Source of the DNA: GCA-2746795 sp964643965
GTDB lineage: Bacteria > Chloroflexota > Anaerolineae > Promineifilales > Promineifilaceae
Reading direction: 5' to 3'
Assembly: GCA_964643965.1 (NCBI GenBank)
Contig: CAZXVH010000041.1
Location: 1 to 37,127 of the forward strand
DNA length: 37,127 bases
Shown here one piece after another: positions 1 to 7,967 of this stretch (positions within the stretch are counted from its first letter, which is position 1; the number at the start of each line of letters is the position of its first letter). Position numbers and translations under genes: made by a program. The notes below the pieces were generated by a model. The model searched no databases. It saw nothing but the letters and a program-made list of their open reading frames with translations, and was not told the origin of the DNA.

Positions 1-1
1 G

Positions 2-94
2 GATGTGGTTCCAGGCACGGAGATTGAGGCCACTGGCCTCCCTGGTTTAGCGGGCATCTTAGAAGCGGAGAAAATTGTTGTTTTAGATAAATAG
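2..94 (+). CDS. C-terminal end of a gene truncated by the window edge
   Basis: The frame is open from the left edge and ends at TAG 92-94. It gives about 30 residues ending in EAEKIVVLDK. The tail is too short to assign a family. It is followed by a non-coding region that carries a strong palindrome, so it probably closes a transcription unit. Confidence 0.5.
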   Translation, partial: DVVPGTEIEATGLPGLAGILEAEKIVVLDK

Positions 95-141
95 GATAGG
101 TAACGGCCGTTTAGCCATCACCAGCCACATAGAGGGAAAAG

Positions 142-165
142 AAAAGGGAACGGCCGTTCCCTTTT
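142..165. terminator. Perfect 24-bp palindrome, possible terminator hairpin
   Basis: The 12-base left arm (142-153) is the exact reverse complement of the right arm (154-165), centred on AACGGCCGTT. A TTTT lies in the right arm but no long T tract follows. It sits about 50 bases after the stop of the upstream partial gene, so it may end that transcript. It may equally be an extended copy of the genome's iterated palindrome. Confidence 0.4.
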
Positions 166-226
166 CCCTGCCCAGTTTCACCCTACCCCAATAACCTGCG
201 CCCAACCCTCCAACTCAACAAACCAA

Positions 227-268
227 AGTTGTGACACAACTGTTACATACCTGTGACCTGGTTGTGAC
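227..268 (+). promoter_or_regulatory. Operator-like palindrome plus direct repeat
   Basis: AGTTGTG-A-CACAACT (227-241) is a perfect 7-bp inverted repeat. Its half-site GTTGTGAC (228-235) recurs at 261-268, exactly 33 bp later, about three helical turns. CTGTGAC (251-257) lies between them. No other gene start is nearby except the membrane protein at 411, so a transcription-factor site for that gene is the simplest reading. Confidence 0.4.
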
Positions 269-410
269 ATTCATGCGTTACACTTTCTTCGGTTTAACTA
301 AACTCTAAAAGAGAATTGTGTGGCACACACCACCATGAATGAAAATTGGAGCGCGGACGTCCCCGCCCCTTGCAGGCGAGACGCCTACGCTCCCATTTAT
401 AAAGGAGACA

Positions 411-1304
411 ATGATGAATTCCTCCAGATATTCTCAGCAAAAAGATACATCTATTGCTTGGCTGTTTATAGCTCCGGCACTGTTGTTGTTGGCCCACGTC
501 ATGACTGGCATTGCTTTGCTATTCTTTGGATGGCGTGTGGGTGATCTCCCGCTTAATCCGCTAGGCTTGGGTGTTTACCTAACCACGACCGTTACGTTAG
601 GCATCCTCTTTTTGGTCGGGGCAAAGCGGGCAAAACCAGAGTGGCCTTTAACGTCTCTATTGCTACTGATTTCTGTGCCAACTTTTATCAGTCTAGCGTT
701 AAGTGCCGCATTATGGCTAACGGGTTGGCTAGGCAATGCGCCTTATGCACCGTGGAAACCGGGTGATACTGATATTGTCATCTTTCTTAGCCTGTTGTTT
801 CTTTTTTCCTGGATAGTTATTGCGATACTTTATGGTTCTTACGGTTATCTCTTGGTGGGGGGAATGATGCAGATAGCTGTTTATTTTGCGGCTCATGCTC
901 TGCCACATTGGTCACGTTATCCAGAAGCAAGCCCTCTGGGCGTACAACCAGGATTTCCAATTCAGCTTATTGGATGGCTTGTTCTGGGTGGGTTCCTTGT
1001 GGCTTTGCGCAAACGGGTTGTGCCTGATTTTCAACCGACGTTATGGGTGGCGGTTGTGGTGTTAACGGCCGTTGGCAGCTTCACCCTTTTTATCGCCTTA
1101 AACCAATTTCCCGAAAACGGCATGGTATTAGGGTGGACAGGAACCCCCACCACTACACCCCATCAAGTTCCGAACCATGCTTGGAATTGGACTCGTCCTG
1201 TCGCCCAAAGCCTCACTCTTTTAGCCGTTTTTGCTGTGCCAGCCGCCTACACAATGCACTGGCTTACCCGAAAGCAAAAGGGGATGAACGAGAAACGGCC
1301 GTAA
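411..1304 (+). CDS. Multi-spanning membrane protein of unknown function
   Basis: The protein has 297 residues and about seven or eight hydrophobic segments covering most of its length, for example around residues 16-40, 52-70, 84-112 and 130-175, with three more toward the C-terminus. It should sit in the cytoplasmic membrane. The frame opens at 339, but the start at 411 is preferred because AAAGGAG (401-407) lies at proper spacing before ATGATG. The next gene starts 23 bases later and also encodes a small hydrophobic protein, so the two probably form one operon. No catalytic motif or transporter signature is recognisable and I do not assign a family. Confidence 0.7.
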   Translation: MMNSSRYSQQKDTSIAWLFIAPALLLLAHVMTGIALLFFGWRVGDLPLNPLGLGVYLTTTVTLGILFLVGAKRAKPEWPLTSLLLLISVPTFISLALSAALWLTGWLGNAPYAPWKPGDTDIVIFLSLLFLFSWIVIAILYGSYGYLLVGGMMQIAVYFAAHALPHWSRYPEASPLGVQPGFPIQLIGWLVLGGFLVALRKRVVPDFQPTLWVAVVVLTAVGSFTLFIALNQFPENGMVLGWTGTPTTTPHQVPNHAWNWTRPVAQSLTLLAVFAVPAAYTMHWLTRKQKGMNEKRP

Positions 1305-1327
1305 TCCTTATCTTAAAGGGAATTTTG

Positions 1328-1613
1328 ATGCAATCAGACAAGTTGAATACGATTAGCAGCTTTGCCTCTATAGCCTTCTCAAGTGTAGCGCTTATAATGG
1401 GGCTTCTTCTTCCACTCTTGGTTAAACTATTGCCCGAAGAGATAGGTTTTGCCTCTTTTTATAATTCTATTGCCCTGTACCCTCATTTTTGCCACAGTAG
1501 GCATACTCTCAAGCGGGCCCGGTTCCACAAGCGGACAAAAATCACCCCGTCTTAGGGGGTTGTGGCTTGGGTGTGCCGCCTTGTTAACCATTTTCGTCTC
1601 GATATATGGGTGA
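1328..1613 (+). pseudogene. Small membrane protein interrupted by a frameshift
   Basis: ATG 1328 follows AAAGGGAATTTTG and opens a hydrophobic protein beginning MQSDKLNTISSF. After about 50 residues this frame turns polar and stops at 1555. The +1 frame from about 1470 stays open to TGA 1611 and encodes a second and third hydrophobic stretch (LIFATVGILSSG, then CAALLTIFVSIYG). One extra base near 1475-1480 explains both. Repaired, it would be a protein of about 95 residues with two or three membrane segments. This is either a genuine lesion or an assembly error, and I cannot tell which. Confidence 0.6.
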
Positions 1614-1685
1614 TCTGTGCAGTAGGTCTATAATCCGCTTTTTATTTCCCAATCCTTGTACTCTTGAAAGCTATTCAAAATAACC

Positions 1686-3152
1686 ATGACCAAACAAACC
1701 CGCACCTATATCATCTTATTCACACTCGCCATTTTCGCACTCATCTTTTACTGGCTCTTGCCCATTTCTGGCAAGATCGCCTATATCCCCGCTTCCTTAC
1801 CGCAAACAAACACCTGGCCACAAGTGAGCGTCACCAGCAACGCAGAAAACGAACTGGAAATCATCGTGCAAGATGTCACCCCCTGGACCTTTGTGCGCCT
1901 GGAGTTAGCTGGCACAGAAGCCACCCTGGTCGAACATGGCAGCCAAAATGCAGAAGGTGTCTGGCAGTGGCGCTGGCAAGCGGTCGGCGTCCCAGAAGCA
2001 ACAAGTATCAACTTGTACCATAGTTGTAATACAGGCTGCCAACTATGGACGAAAACAGAAACGGCCGTTTCGGCCACGCTCAGTGCAGGCGTTTCCACCC
2101 AACTCACTCCCACCAAACTCGGTCTCGTCTTCGCCAATCCAGAACGGGATTGGCACAATCGGCAAGGCTGGGACATAGAAATCAGCTACGCCCAATTGGC
2201 AGAAGAGCAATTCTGGGGCATAGATGACCTAGCGCAACGGGTGCAACAAGCCCACCAAAACGGTCTGCGCGTCCTCGTCAGAGTGGATTACGCTCAAGGA
2301 CAAAGCATCCCCCCGCCAGATGATTATGCCGCTTTAGATGCCTACTTAGCTTATATCCGACGCCTGGCGCGAGATGAACGGCTGGCTGATGTGGTCGGTT
2401 TTATCATTGGCAGCAACTTCAACACCACAGAGGCGAATGTCCAATCCCCGGAAAACCCGGTTACGCCAACCTGGTATGCCCAAGTTTTCAACGGATATGG
2501 CGTCGATCCCACCCTCCATGACAATGCCCTGGAAGTTATCAGAAATGAAAACCCACAGGCACAAATCATTGTCGGGCCGGTAAGTCCCTGGAATAGCGAC
2601 CAAACTGGCGACATCCCCTATAAAATTGACGTTCCCTGGCTCACCTACATGAACAGCGTCGTTACTTATATCAATGCTGCTGCTGCTGCCAAAATTGAAC
2701 ATGGCATCAGCGACACAGCACCCGACGGCTTTGCCATTCAGGCATTTGGTCGCGTCGATGCGCCCGAATTATCCGCTGCACAACGTGCGCAAGAACCATT
2801 CCTTACCCTCCACCGGGAGGAATGGGGAGAAGCGCAGGCAGGGTTTCGCATCTATCAGGATTGGCTCGACATTATCAACCAGTATGAATACACGGCCGGA
2901 AAACCAGTCTACATCAACGCCAGTAATACCTTCGACAGCGAAACAGGACGTTTTCCTGCCGACAATTACCCCGAAAGCTGGTTGAGCAATGCCCTGGAAG
3001 CGATTAACCAAGAACCACAGATTAGGACACTGGCTTGGTTTCTAGATCGCTTCCCCCATGATGAACAGTGGGCTATGTTTAGCTTGACTACTCCTCGTGC
3101 ATTGTTAATTGAAGCATCGCAAGAATTTGACGCTTTGTTGTTAGAAAAGTGA
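1686..3152 (+). CDS. Membrane-anchored, TIM-barrel-like (glycoside-hydrolase-like) protein
   Basis: The protein has 488 residues. A single hydrophobic segment (about residues 8-25) follows a short basic N-terminus, so it is likely a signal anchor with the rest outside the cytoplasm. Residues 40-135 look like a beta-rich domain. From about residue 145 on the pattern is TIM-barrel-like: LGLVFANPERDW, then NGLRVLVRVDY, VVGFIIGSNFN, AQIIVGPVSPW, GFAIQAFG and KPVYINASNTFD as successive strand-like blocks. That order resembles the cellulase or GH superfamily. I cannot point to a certain pair of catalytic acids, so enzymatic activity is an inference. One ACGGCCGT copy (2061-2068) is read as T-A-V. 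Confidence 0.65.
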   Translation: MTKQTRTYIILFTLAIFALIFYWLLPISGKIAYIPASLPQTNTWPQVSVTSNAENELEIIVQDVTPWTFVRLELAGTEATLVEHGSQNAEGVWQWRWQAVGVPEATSINLYHSCNTGCQLWTKTETAVSATLSAGVSTQLTPTKLGLVFANPERDWHNRQGWDIEISYAQLAEEQFWGIDDLAQRVQQAHQNGLRVLVRVDYAQGQSIPPPDDYAALDAYLAYIRRLARDERLADVVGFIIGSNFNTTEANVQSPENPVTPTWYAQVFNGYGVDPTLHDNALEVIRNENPQAQIIVGPVSPWNSDQTGDIPYKIDVPWLTYMNSVVTYINAAAAAKIEHGISDTAPDGFAIQAFGRVDAPELSAAQRAQEPFLTLHREEWGEAQAGFRIYQDWLDIINQYEYTAGKPVYINASNTFDSETGRFPADNYPESWLSNALEAINQEPQIRTLAWFLDRFPHDEQWAMFSLTTPRALLIEASQEFDALLLEK

Positions 3153-3209
3153 GATGAAGGATTAGGTAAACCTAAACTTTTAATCAGAACAAGGGTGAGT
3201 TTTGCTAGT

Positions 3210-3368
3210 TCATTGCGCTCTGCCTGGCTCAAATTCACCTTTTATCTCCAGAATAATCGGCTCCAGTTCTGTATAGAACGCAGTTCCTTCAGCCTGGAGA
3301 CGATGACCTAAAAAGGTTTTCAACAATTTGGTGGCGTAAAATATTGATCTTGGCTCAAGATGTTGCCA
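3210..3368 (-). pseudogene. Possible degenerate gene fragment
   Basis: On the minus strand a 52-codon open stretch runs from just inside a stop (TGA at 3371-3369) to TGA 3212-3210, with protein-like composition (for example KLLKTFLGHRLQAEG and ELEPIILEIKGEFEPG). It has no ATG or GTG start and no ribosome-binding site. It lies in the gap between the TIM-barrel gene and the toxin-antitoxin pair. I read it as the C-terminal remnant of a decayed gene. The family is not recognised, and chance openness is possible at this length. Confidence 0.3.
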
Positions 3369-3419
3369 TCAAGCAACTGCTCACCTTTGTCCCCGCATTG
3401 CACCCATACGTTTTGGCTG

Positions 3420-3674
3420 TTAATAATGGTTGCGCAGTTGAGCTATAAGCAGATCATCTTCCACAACTTTGTAAACAATGCGATATTCTCCGTCTATACG
3501 ACGAGACCAATAACCAGAAAGTCCAAACTTGAGTGGTTCTGGTTTACCCATTCCCGAAAACGGTGTGCGCTGAATCTCTTTGATAAGCGCATTGATACGA
3601 TTCAAGGTCTTCTTATCTGCGTTTTGCCAGTACAAATAGTCATTCCAAGCGTTTTCGGAAAAAATTAGCCTCAT
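3420..3674 (-). CDS. yoeB: YoeB-family toxin (ribosome-dependent mRNA interferase)
   Basis: At 84 residues it has the same length as the classical YoeB toxin. YoeB cleaves mRNA in the ribosomal A site. The catalytic set is in place: Glu46 (in GKPEPLKF), Arg65 (in GEYRIVYK) and the C-terminal His83-Tyr84 (RNHY). It overlaps its antitoxin gene by ATGA (3671-3674), the usual translational coupling. It should be active and held in check by YefM, with the pair probably repressing its own promoter. Identification by length, motif order and partner is firm, but activity has not been shown here. Confidence 0.93.
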   Translation of the reverse strand: MRLIFSENAWNDYLYWQNADKKTLNRINALIKEIQRTPFSGMGKPEPLKFGLSGYWSRRIDGEYRIVYKVVEDDLLIAQLRNHY

Positions 3675-3922
3675 TCAATTAGCCCTCGCTCTGTGCCGCG
3701 CCCACTCTCCAATTCAAGGATTGACTCCATCAAACGCTTGGCATTTTTAGGGCTACGTAACAAATAAGCGGTTTCCTCAAGAGCCTGATAATCCTCTAAA
3801 GAGAGCATCACAACAGAGCGATTGTTTTGTCGGGTTACGATGATAGGCGTATGGTCATCACAAACTTGGTCCATTTTCTGGGCTAACGTCTGGCGAACGA
3901 CCGTGTAGTTAATAGCTTCCAT
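3671..3922 (-). CDS. yefM: YefM-family antitoxin
   Basis: The protein has 83 residues and Phd/YefM architecture. The N-terminal half (NYTVVRQTLAQKMDQVC, then IIVTRQNNRSVVMLSLEDY) forms the DNA-binding dimer fold. The C-terminal third (residues about 55-83) is the toxin-binding tail. A strong GGAGGTAAAGTG lies just before the ATG at 3922. It is the first gene of the pair and its stop overlaps the yoeB start. In this family the antitoxin neutralises YoeB and represses the operon, and the complex represses more tightly. Confidence 0.93.
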   Translation of the reverse strand: MEAINYTVVRQTLAQKMDQVCDDHTPIIVTRQNNRSVVMLSLEDYQALEETAYLLRSPKNAKRLMESILELESGRGTERGLIE

Positions 3923-4166
3923 TTCACTTTACCTCCAGGAATTATGTACAGATAATTGTACGTTTTTCTTATGGTTAAAGCAATAACAATGGATCTCAAA
4001 ACGCCTGCATTGGCACATTCTCTAAAAGATGGGCCGCTCCTAACGCTACGCTCACCTGCGCGGCGCGGTTGAGAAAGAGCTTTCGGATTAACTGGAACGC
4101 TGGAAAAACGGCCGTTCGCGCCGCATCAGCTGCAGCAATTGTTAGACGGCCGTTCCCACACCAAAA
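3923..4166. other. Intergenic region upstream of yefM
   Basis: The part next to yefM is AT-rich and probably holds its promoter and operator, but I cannot fix the -10 and -35 boxes. The distal part is GC-richer, carries two ACGGCCGT copies (4108-4115 and 4146-4153) and has no open frame with convincing protein character. Confidence 0.4.
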
Positions 4167-4555
4167 CTACCTGTCCCAGTCAAGATACTCCTCTTTTTCA
4201 GCATGAAGATTCCAAACTGACAAGCCAACATGTGAAGCACGGATCACTTTGCCCATACGCCTGGCTTTCGTTTTGAATGCCTGCTGACGCAGTACGCGAC
4301 GAACAAAAGTTGCGACTTCTTCTTTCCTGACATCAAGATAAACCAGACAATACCCCGCATGACACAATCTACGCTCAAAAAGTCGTCATCACGGGTGAAA
4401 AAGGTAGGTTGTTTGAGTTGATGCAAAAAAGGGATGACTTCACGATCTTTCATCCCTTTTCGTCCAACCTCAAAACCGATCTGGTGGATACGCATTCGCC
4501 AACTCATTAACTGCCGACGCTGATTATCTATGATGTTTTCATCCAGAACATTCAC
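4167..4555 (-). pseudogene. DUF5615-type PIN-like toxin, frameshifted
   Basis: The first frame (from 4555) encodes an N-terminus with MNVLDENI and PTFFTRDDDF, which fits DUF5615 proteins (a PIN-like nuclease fold with early and central acidic residues). The matching C-terminal half continues in another frame as RLCHAGYCLVYLDVRKEE and ends at 4167. Adding one base to the A5 run at 4377-4381 (T5 on the coding strand) joins them as DDDFFERRLCHAGYCLVYLD. The ATG overlaps the end of the DUF433 gene (4552-4555). As sequenced the toxin is broken, by natural inactivation or by a homopolymer sequencing error. Confidence 0.75.
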
Positions 4556-4806
4556 GTTGCCATTGGCCCCAAAGCATATTTATCCGCGTTCTCAAGAAAA
4601 GCTTGTCTTGATAGTCTGACCGCTTCGGCAATAGCTTCCTTAGAAATACTTCCGCGCCATTCTTCAATGATCGTTTCCCAGGCCAAGCCGTCGGCAACTT
4701 GTTCCAAAACGTCAGCAACTAAAATGCGAGTGCCACGAAAGGTTGGCTTACCATGACATATTTCTGGATCGGTAACAACATAACGTCCCATGAATTTTGT
4801 TTTCAT
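4552..4806 (-). CDS. DUF433 antitoxin-like protein
   Basis: The protein has 84 residues. The core YVVTDPEICHGKPTFRGTRI followed by a helical stretch (VADVLEQVADGLAWETI) is the hallmark of DUF433, a small HTH-like family routinely paired with DUF5615 PIN-like proteins as presumed antitoxin and toxin. The four-base overlap with the downstream toxin gene supports the pairing. AGGAGAGCGATTAAG precedes the ATG. It probably binds the toxin and the operon promoter, by analogy with VapBC systems. Confidence 0.85.
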   Translation of the reverse strand: MKTKFMGRYVVTDPEICHGKPTFRGTRILVADVLEQVADGLAWETIIEEWRGSISKEAIAEAVRLSRQAFLENADKYALGPMAT

Positions 4807-4839
4807 CTTAATCGCTCTCCTATCATTCGACGATTTTCA

Positions 4840-5472
4840 TTATACCAGGTTAGATGATATATTGTTTTTACCTTTTGCCCCTTCCATTTCCAAACAACTA
4901 TTCGACATCAATCTTCTTATTTTTTTCGCAATCTTCAAATGGCTTGCTTCCCCAATTTCTGTCGTATCAAACGACAGTCGATTGCTTTCTACTGCCACCC
5001 ATTCTATATGCTGTCTTATTGATTCAAGAAAAACTTTATCATTGCTGGCATCAACGTGTCCTAAACGACGGTTCCCATCTTTGATACGCTGGCAATATCT
5101 TTTTAGCAATATTTCTGGTTCAGTTTCACAACGGACTTGAATCAACCGAAAATCATATTTTTGATCTAGATTTTGCCAACGGCTATTCGCATAAATTGGA
5201 TCAAAATTGCTTTCAACAATGTGGGAAACATTGGCTTGTAACAGGTTCTCGACTTGTTGGTAAAGTAGCTTCCAGGCGACTGTGCTTAATTTACGAGACC
5301 ATTCTGTTGTGGACGAGCCAAGCGTTTCAAGAAGTGATTCTTTGATCTGATCTTTCCAAATTAAAGGTAAACACAATTCTTGAGCTAAGTAATGTGCCAA
5401 TGTGGTTTTCCCTGTGGCGGGATGTCCGGTGATTAGGACAATGGTGGTTGTGCCCATGTTAATTCTCATCAT
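4840..5472 (-). CDS. P-loop kinase/AAA-like NTPase (AAA_33 type)
   Basis: The protein has 210 residues. The Walker A motif GHPATGKTTL (residues about 16-25) follows a hydrophobic strand (TIVLITG). The downstream pattern (WKDQIKESLLE, IVESNFDP, RLIQVRCETEPEILLKR) matches small P-loop kinases of the AAA_33/zeta-like group, which phosphorylate small molecules or nucleotides. The substrate is unknown. The start may be Met6 (5457), which begins closer to the first strand, as neither start has a strong Shine-Dalgarno. Base composition is clearly AT-richer than the flanking genes, consistent with acquisition along with the adjacent toxin-antitoxin genes. Confidence 0.7.
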   Translation of the reverse strand: MMRINMGTTTIVLITGHPATGKTTLAHYLAQELCLPLIWKDQIKESLLETLGSSTTEWSRKLSTVAWKLLYQQVENLLQANVSHIVESNFDPIYANSRWQNLDQKYDFRLIQVRCETEPEILLKRYCQRIKDGNRRLGHVDASNDKVFLESIRQHIEWVAVESNRLSFDTTEIGEASHLKIAKKIRRLMSNSCLEMEGAKGKNNISSNLV

Positions 5473-5664
5473 TGGGACTTTGCCAATTTGCTACTGATGG
5501 ATAATGAAATTACAGAAATTAGTGTATGGGACAAATGAGTAGCCTGTGCCGTCTAACGTTTTTTTTATCCACAAAAAATCAAAATAATCACATGAAAGTA
5601 TATGTTATTTTCGCATGATAACAATGTTGTGTGCAATTTGGTTATGAGCAGATTCCTACAATAA

Positions 5665-5778
5665 GTTCGGGAAAAGACTCGAGCGGTTGGCCTGGCGGAT
5701 TCAACAGAACAGACGTACGCCAGTTGGATCAAACGTTATCTCCTCTTCCATAAATTTCAGACAGAAGCGGAGATTGGC
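5665..5778 (+). pseudogene. Tyrosine recombinase/integrase N-terminal remnant
   Basis: A frame opening right after a stop encodes VREKTRAVGLADSTEQTYAS followed by WIKRYLLFHKFQTEAEIG. The TEQTY.SWIKR...FH pattern is typical of the N-terminal SAM-like DNA-binding domain of integron-type and phage-type integrases. There is no start codon, and homology ends where the next gene's upstream region begins, so only the arm domain remains. The catalytic domain is absent from the window. This fits a decayed mobile-element scar bordering the accessory genes at 3.4-5.5 kb. Confidence 0.55.
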
Positions 5779-5831
5779 CGTTTCCCATCCTGCACCTTGC
5801 CCACCCCCTGCCCCTGCGTTAAACTCTCCCC

Positions 5832-7145
5832 ATGCGCTCAGTTGCCCGGATTTCACTGCTTCTCCTAATTTTACTTGCCTTGATTGGCGCTGCCCTCTTC
5901 TTTTTTTGGCGCTCCACCCGCGCTGAATTTGGCCCGGCCGCTGCCCTCTGTCCCGGCCCTGATCTGTATGGCTATACCTGTACCGGCGGCGATGGCTTCG
6001 CGGCCATTGACGCCACCGAAGACAGCGGCCTCTACGCTGATGATGGCGTGGTTTCGCTGGAACTCCCCTTTGTTTTTACCTTTTACGGCACAGATTACAC
6101 GGAAGTGCAAGCCAGCAGCAACGGCAATCTACAATTCGGCAACGGCAATGCCTGGTTCTTGAACTCATGTCTCAGCGACGGCCCTATGCCAGATATGGGC
6201 GATATGATTGCCCCTTACTGGGATGACCTCGACTTAACGCTGGCCGGTTATTTGGAAACGGCCGTCGTCGGGGAAGCGCCGCATCGTATTTTTGTGGTGG
6301 AATGGGACGATGTGCCCCGTTATGGCGACAACCCTGACGACCGGGTCACGTTTTCCGTGCAACTGTTTGAAGGCAGCCATGACATTGTTTTCTTTTATGA
6401 AGAGGTGGCCACGTTGGTGGATGGCAACGGCCGTTCTGCCACCATCGGTCTGCAAAGTGCGGCGCAGGGTTTAGCCTTGCAATACAGCTGCGATCAAGCG
6501 GCCGTCAGCAACAGCCGCCGTCTCTATTTCCCCCACCCCGAACGGGCCAACGCCGATCTGGGCCAGGAAAACGTCCTCTACCGCCCCCAGGAGCGCGATG
6601 GCCTGACCGCTAAAGGCGAAATCCCGGCCTTGATCACGGCCCTCAACCAGCGCGGCCCGGCCGTCATGGCCGCCATGCAGCGCCAATGGCTCAACCAGCA
6701 GCCGCAACGGCTGAGTGAATGGGTCTGGCTGGCGGATGGAAACGGCCGTTCTCATCTCCTCCTACTCTGGCGCGGCCCCCAAACCCGGCCCGACCTGACC
6801 CAACTCATTCTGCTCTCCCCCGACGACGCCGGACAGATGCGCCTCCAGTTCAACCACCGCTTCCTCTCCCGTGAAGAGGCTGTCGTTGATCTGAAACTGG
6901 TGGAAACGGCCGACCTTACCGCTGACGGACTGTTGGATGTGCTGCTGCATGATGGGGTAAACGGCCGTTCCTACCTTTTCACCATCCACACCAACAACCC
7001 CACCCTGCATACCCTGCCCGAAACCTGCGCCGGCGGCCTCACCATTCAAAACAGCGTCATCATCCGCAGCGGCTGCCAGACGCCCGGTAGATTGCCCGTT
7101 TATTGGAACGGCGTCGCCTTCACCACAGAACCCCCTCTCAATTAA
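5832..7145 (+). CDS. Membrane-anchored extracellular beta-rich protein
   Basis: The protein has 437 residues. A hydrophobic N-terminal segment (about residues 7-26) with flanking Arg indicates a signal anchor. Residues 40-220 form a Cys-containing, beta-strand-rich domain (FVFTFYGTDYTEVQASSNGN, then MIAPYWDDLDL and FSVQLFEGSHDIVFFYEE). This resembles the NIDO-like sandwich domains of secreted adhesive proteins, but the assignment is tentative. Residues 290-437 look like a second, FG-GAP-like region (LTADGLLDVLLHDG). Several ACGGCCGT copies are read as NGRS. No catalytic site is recognised. It is likely monocistronic, with 126 bases before the next gene. Confidence 0.6.
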   Translation: MRSVARISLLLLILLALIGAALFFFWRSTRAEFGPAAALCPGPDLYGYTCTGGDGFAAIDATEDSGLYADDGVVSLELPFVFTFYGTDYTEVQASSNGNLQFGNGNAWFLNSCLSDGPMPDMGDMIAPYWDDLDLTLAGYLETAVVGEAPHRIFVVEWDDVPRYGDNPDDRVTFSVQLFEGSHDIVFFYEEVATLVDGNGRSATIGLQSAAQGLALQYSCDQAAVSNSRRLYFPHPERANADLGQENVLYRPQERDGLTAKGEIPALITALNQRGPAVMAAMQRQWLNQQPQRLSEWVWLADGNGRSHLLLLWRGPQTRPDLTQLILLSPDDAGQMRLQFNHRFLSREEAVVDLKLVETADLTADGLLDVLLHDGVNGRSYLFTIHTNNPTLHTLPETCAGGLTIQNSVIIRSGCQTPGRLPVYWNGVAFTTEPPLN

Positions 7146-7271
7146 GTACCGCTCATCCTTCATCTTTCATCCTTATTTAAAGACTCGACTTGCCAACAAC
7201 TCAAAAACTCGCTACTATGTGCGCCGAAAATTTAGAAAGGAAAACTAGACAGGGTAGGGAGTAAAAAAGAG

Positions 7272-7967
7272 ATGACTTTTGAATTAAACAACACCTACGC
7301 CAACCGCAAAGGCAAATACACCGTTATCGAAATCAACGGACCGAAGATGCGCGTCCGTTATGAAGATGGTTCTGAAGCCGAGCTAAGAATGGATCTCCAG
7401 GCCCGCATTTGGGAAAATATTGCCGTAGAAATGGAAGCGAAGGAGGCCAAGAAAATCTCGCGCAAAGCCAACGTTGGCCTCATCCCCAATCAGCACTTTA
7501 TCAAATGCATCAGCCTACCTGATCCTGAGGAACTGGCTTTTCCCGGCTGGCCGGAACAGGTGGTCATCGTCACCCGGCCGGAAGACCTGGAGATGCTTAA
7601 AAAGGGGGATCGGCTCATTATTTATCTGATTGAACTGCAACTTTTTTACGCGGTAGCTACCATTACCAGCGACCCCATTCAAAAGAAGCCCAAAGATTAT
7701 TTCTACAATCTGGATCTAACCACCGCCTCGTTTTTCTCCCTGGATATAGACGCCGAAGCCTTGTCTGTGAAAACGGCCGTTTCCATCGATTCTGTGGAAC
7801 TGGAAAGCTACCCCAAACTGGGCAAAATGCGCCTGGAGCCGGAATCCTTCCTCAAAATGAGCGAAGATGATTTTGAACTGCTGGCCGAACTGCTCACCGA
7901 AGTCACAGAAGATGACGAGGACGACATTGAGGACGAGGACGACTTCGAAGAGGAAGACGAAGATTAA
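7272..7967 (+). CDS. Unknown protein with KOW/SH3-like N-terminus and acidic tail
   Basis: The protein has 231 residues and is soluble. Residues 1-45 (NRKGKYTVIEINGPKMRVRY) look like a small beta-barrel of KOW/SH3 type. The middle (about 75-185) is a mixed alpha/beta domain with PUA/EVE-like features such as PEDLEMLKKGDRLIIYLI; this is a guess from pattern. The last 25 residues are almost all Asp and Glu. AGGGAG precedes ATG 7272. The stop codon directly abuts the metG start at 7968, so the two are cotranscribed and probably translationally coupled. The purine-rich acidic tail supplies the metG Shine-Dalgarno-like sequence. Function unknown. Confidence 0.65.
   Translation: MTFELNNTYANRKGKYTVIEINGPKMRVRYEDGSEAELRMDLQARIWENIAVEMEAKEAKKISRKANVGLIPNQHFIKCISLPDPEELAFPGWPEQVVIVTRPEDLEMLKKGDRLIIYLIELQLFYAVATITSDPIQKKPKDYFYNLDLTTASFFSLDIDAEALSVKTAVSIDSVELESYPKLGKMRLEPESFLKMSEDDFELLAELLTEVTEDDEDDIEDEDDFEEEDED

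Noticed and set aside
339..410. Upstream start of the first membrane protein at 339
   Set aside because: The extension has no ribosome-binding site and non-hydrophobic, unlikely sequence, whereas 411 has AAAGGAG.
4022..4166. Possible gene debris upstream of yefM
   Set aside because: Short open pieces in different frames have no recognisable motif; the stretch is partly palindrome copies.
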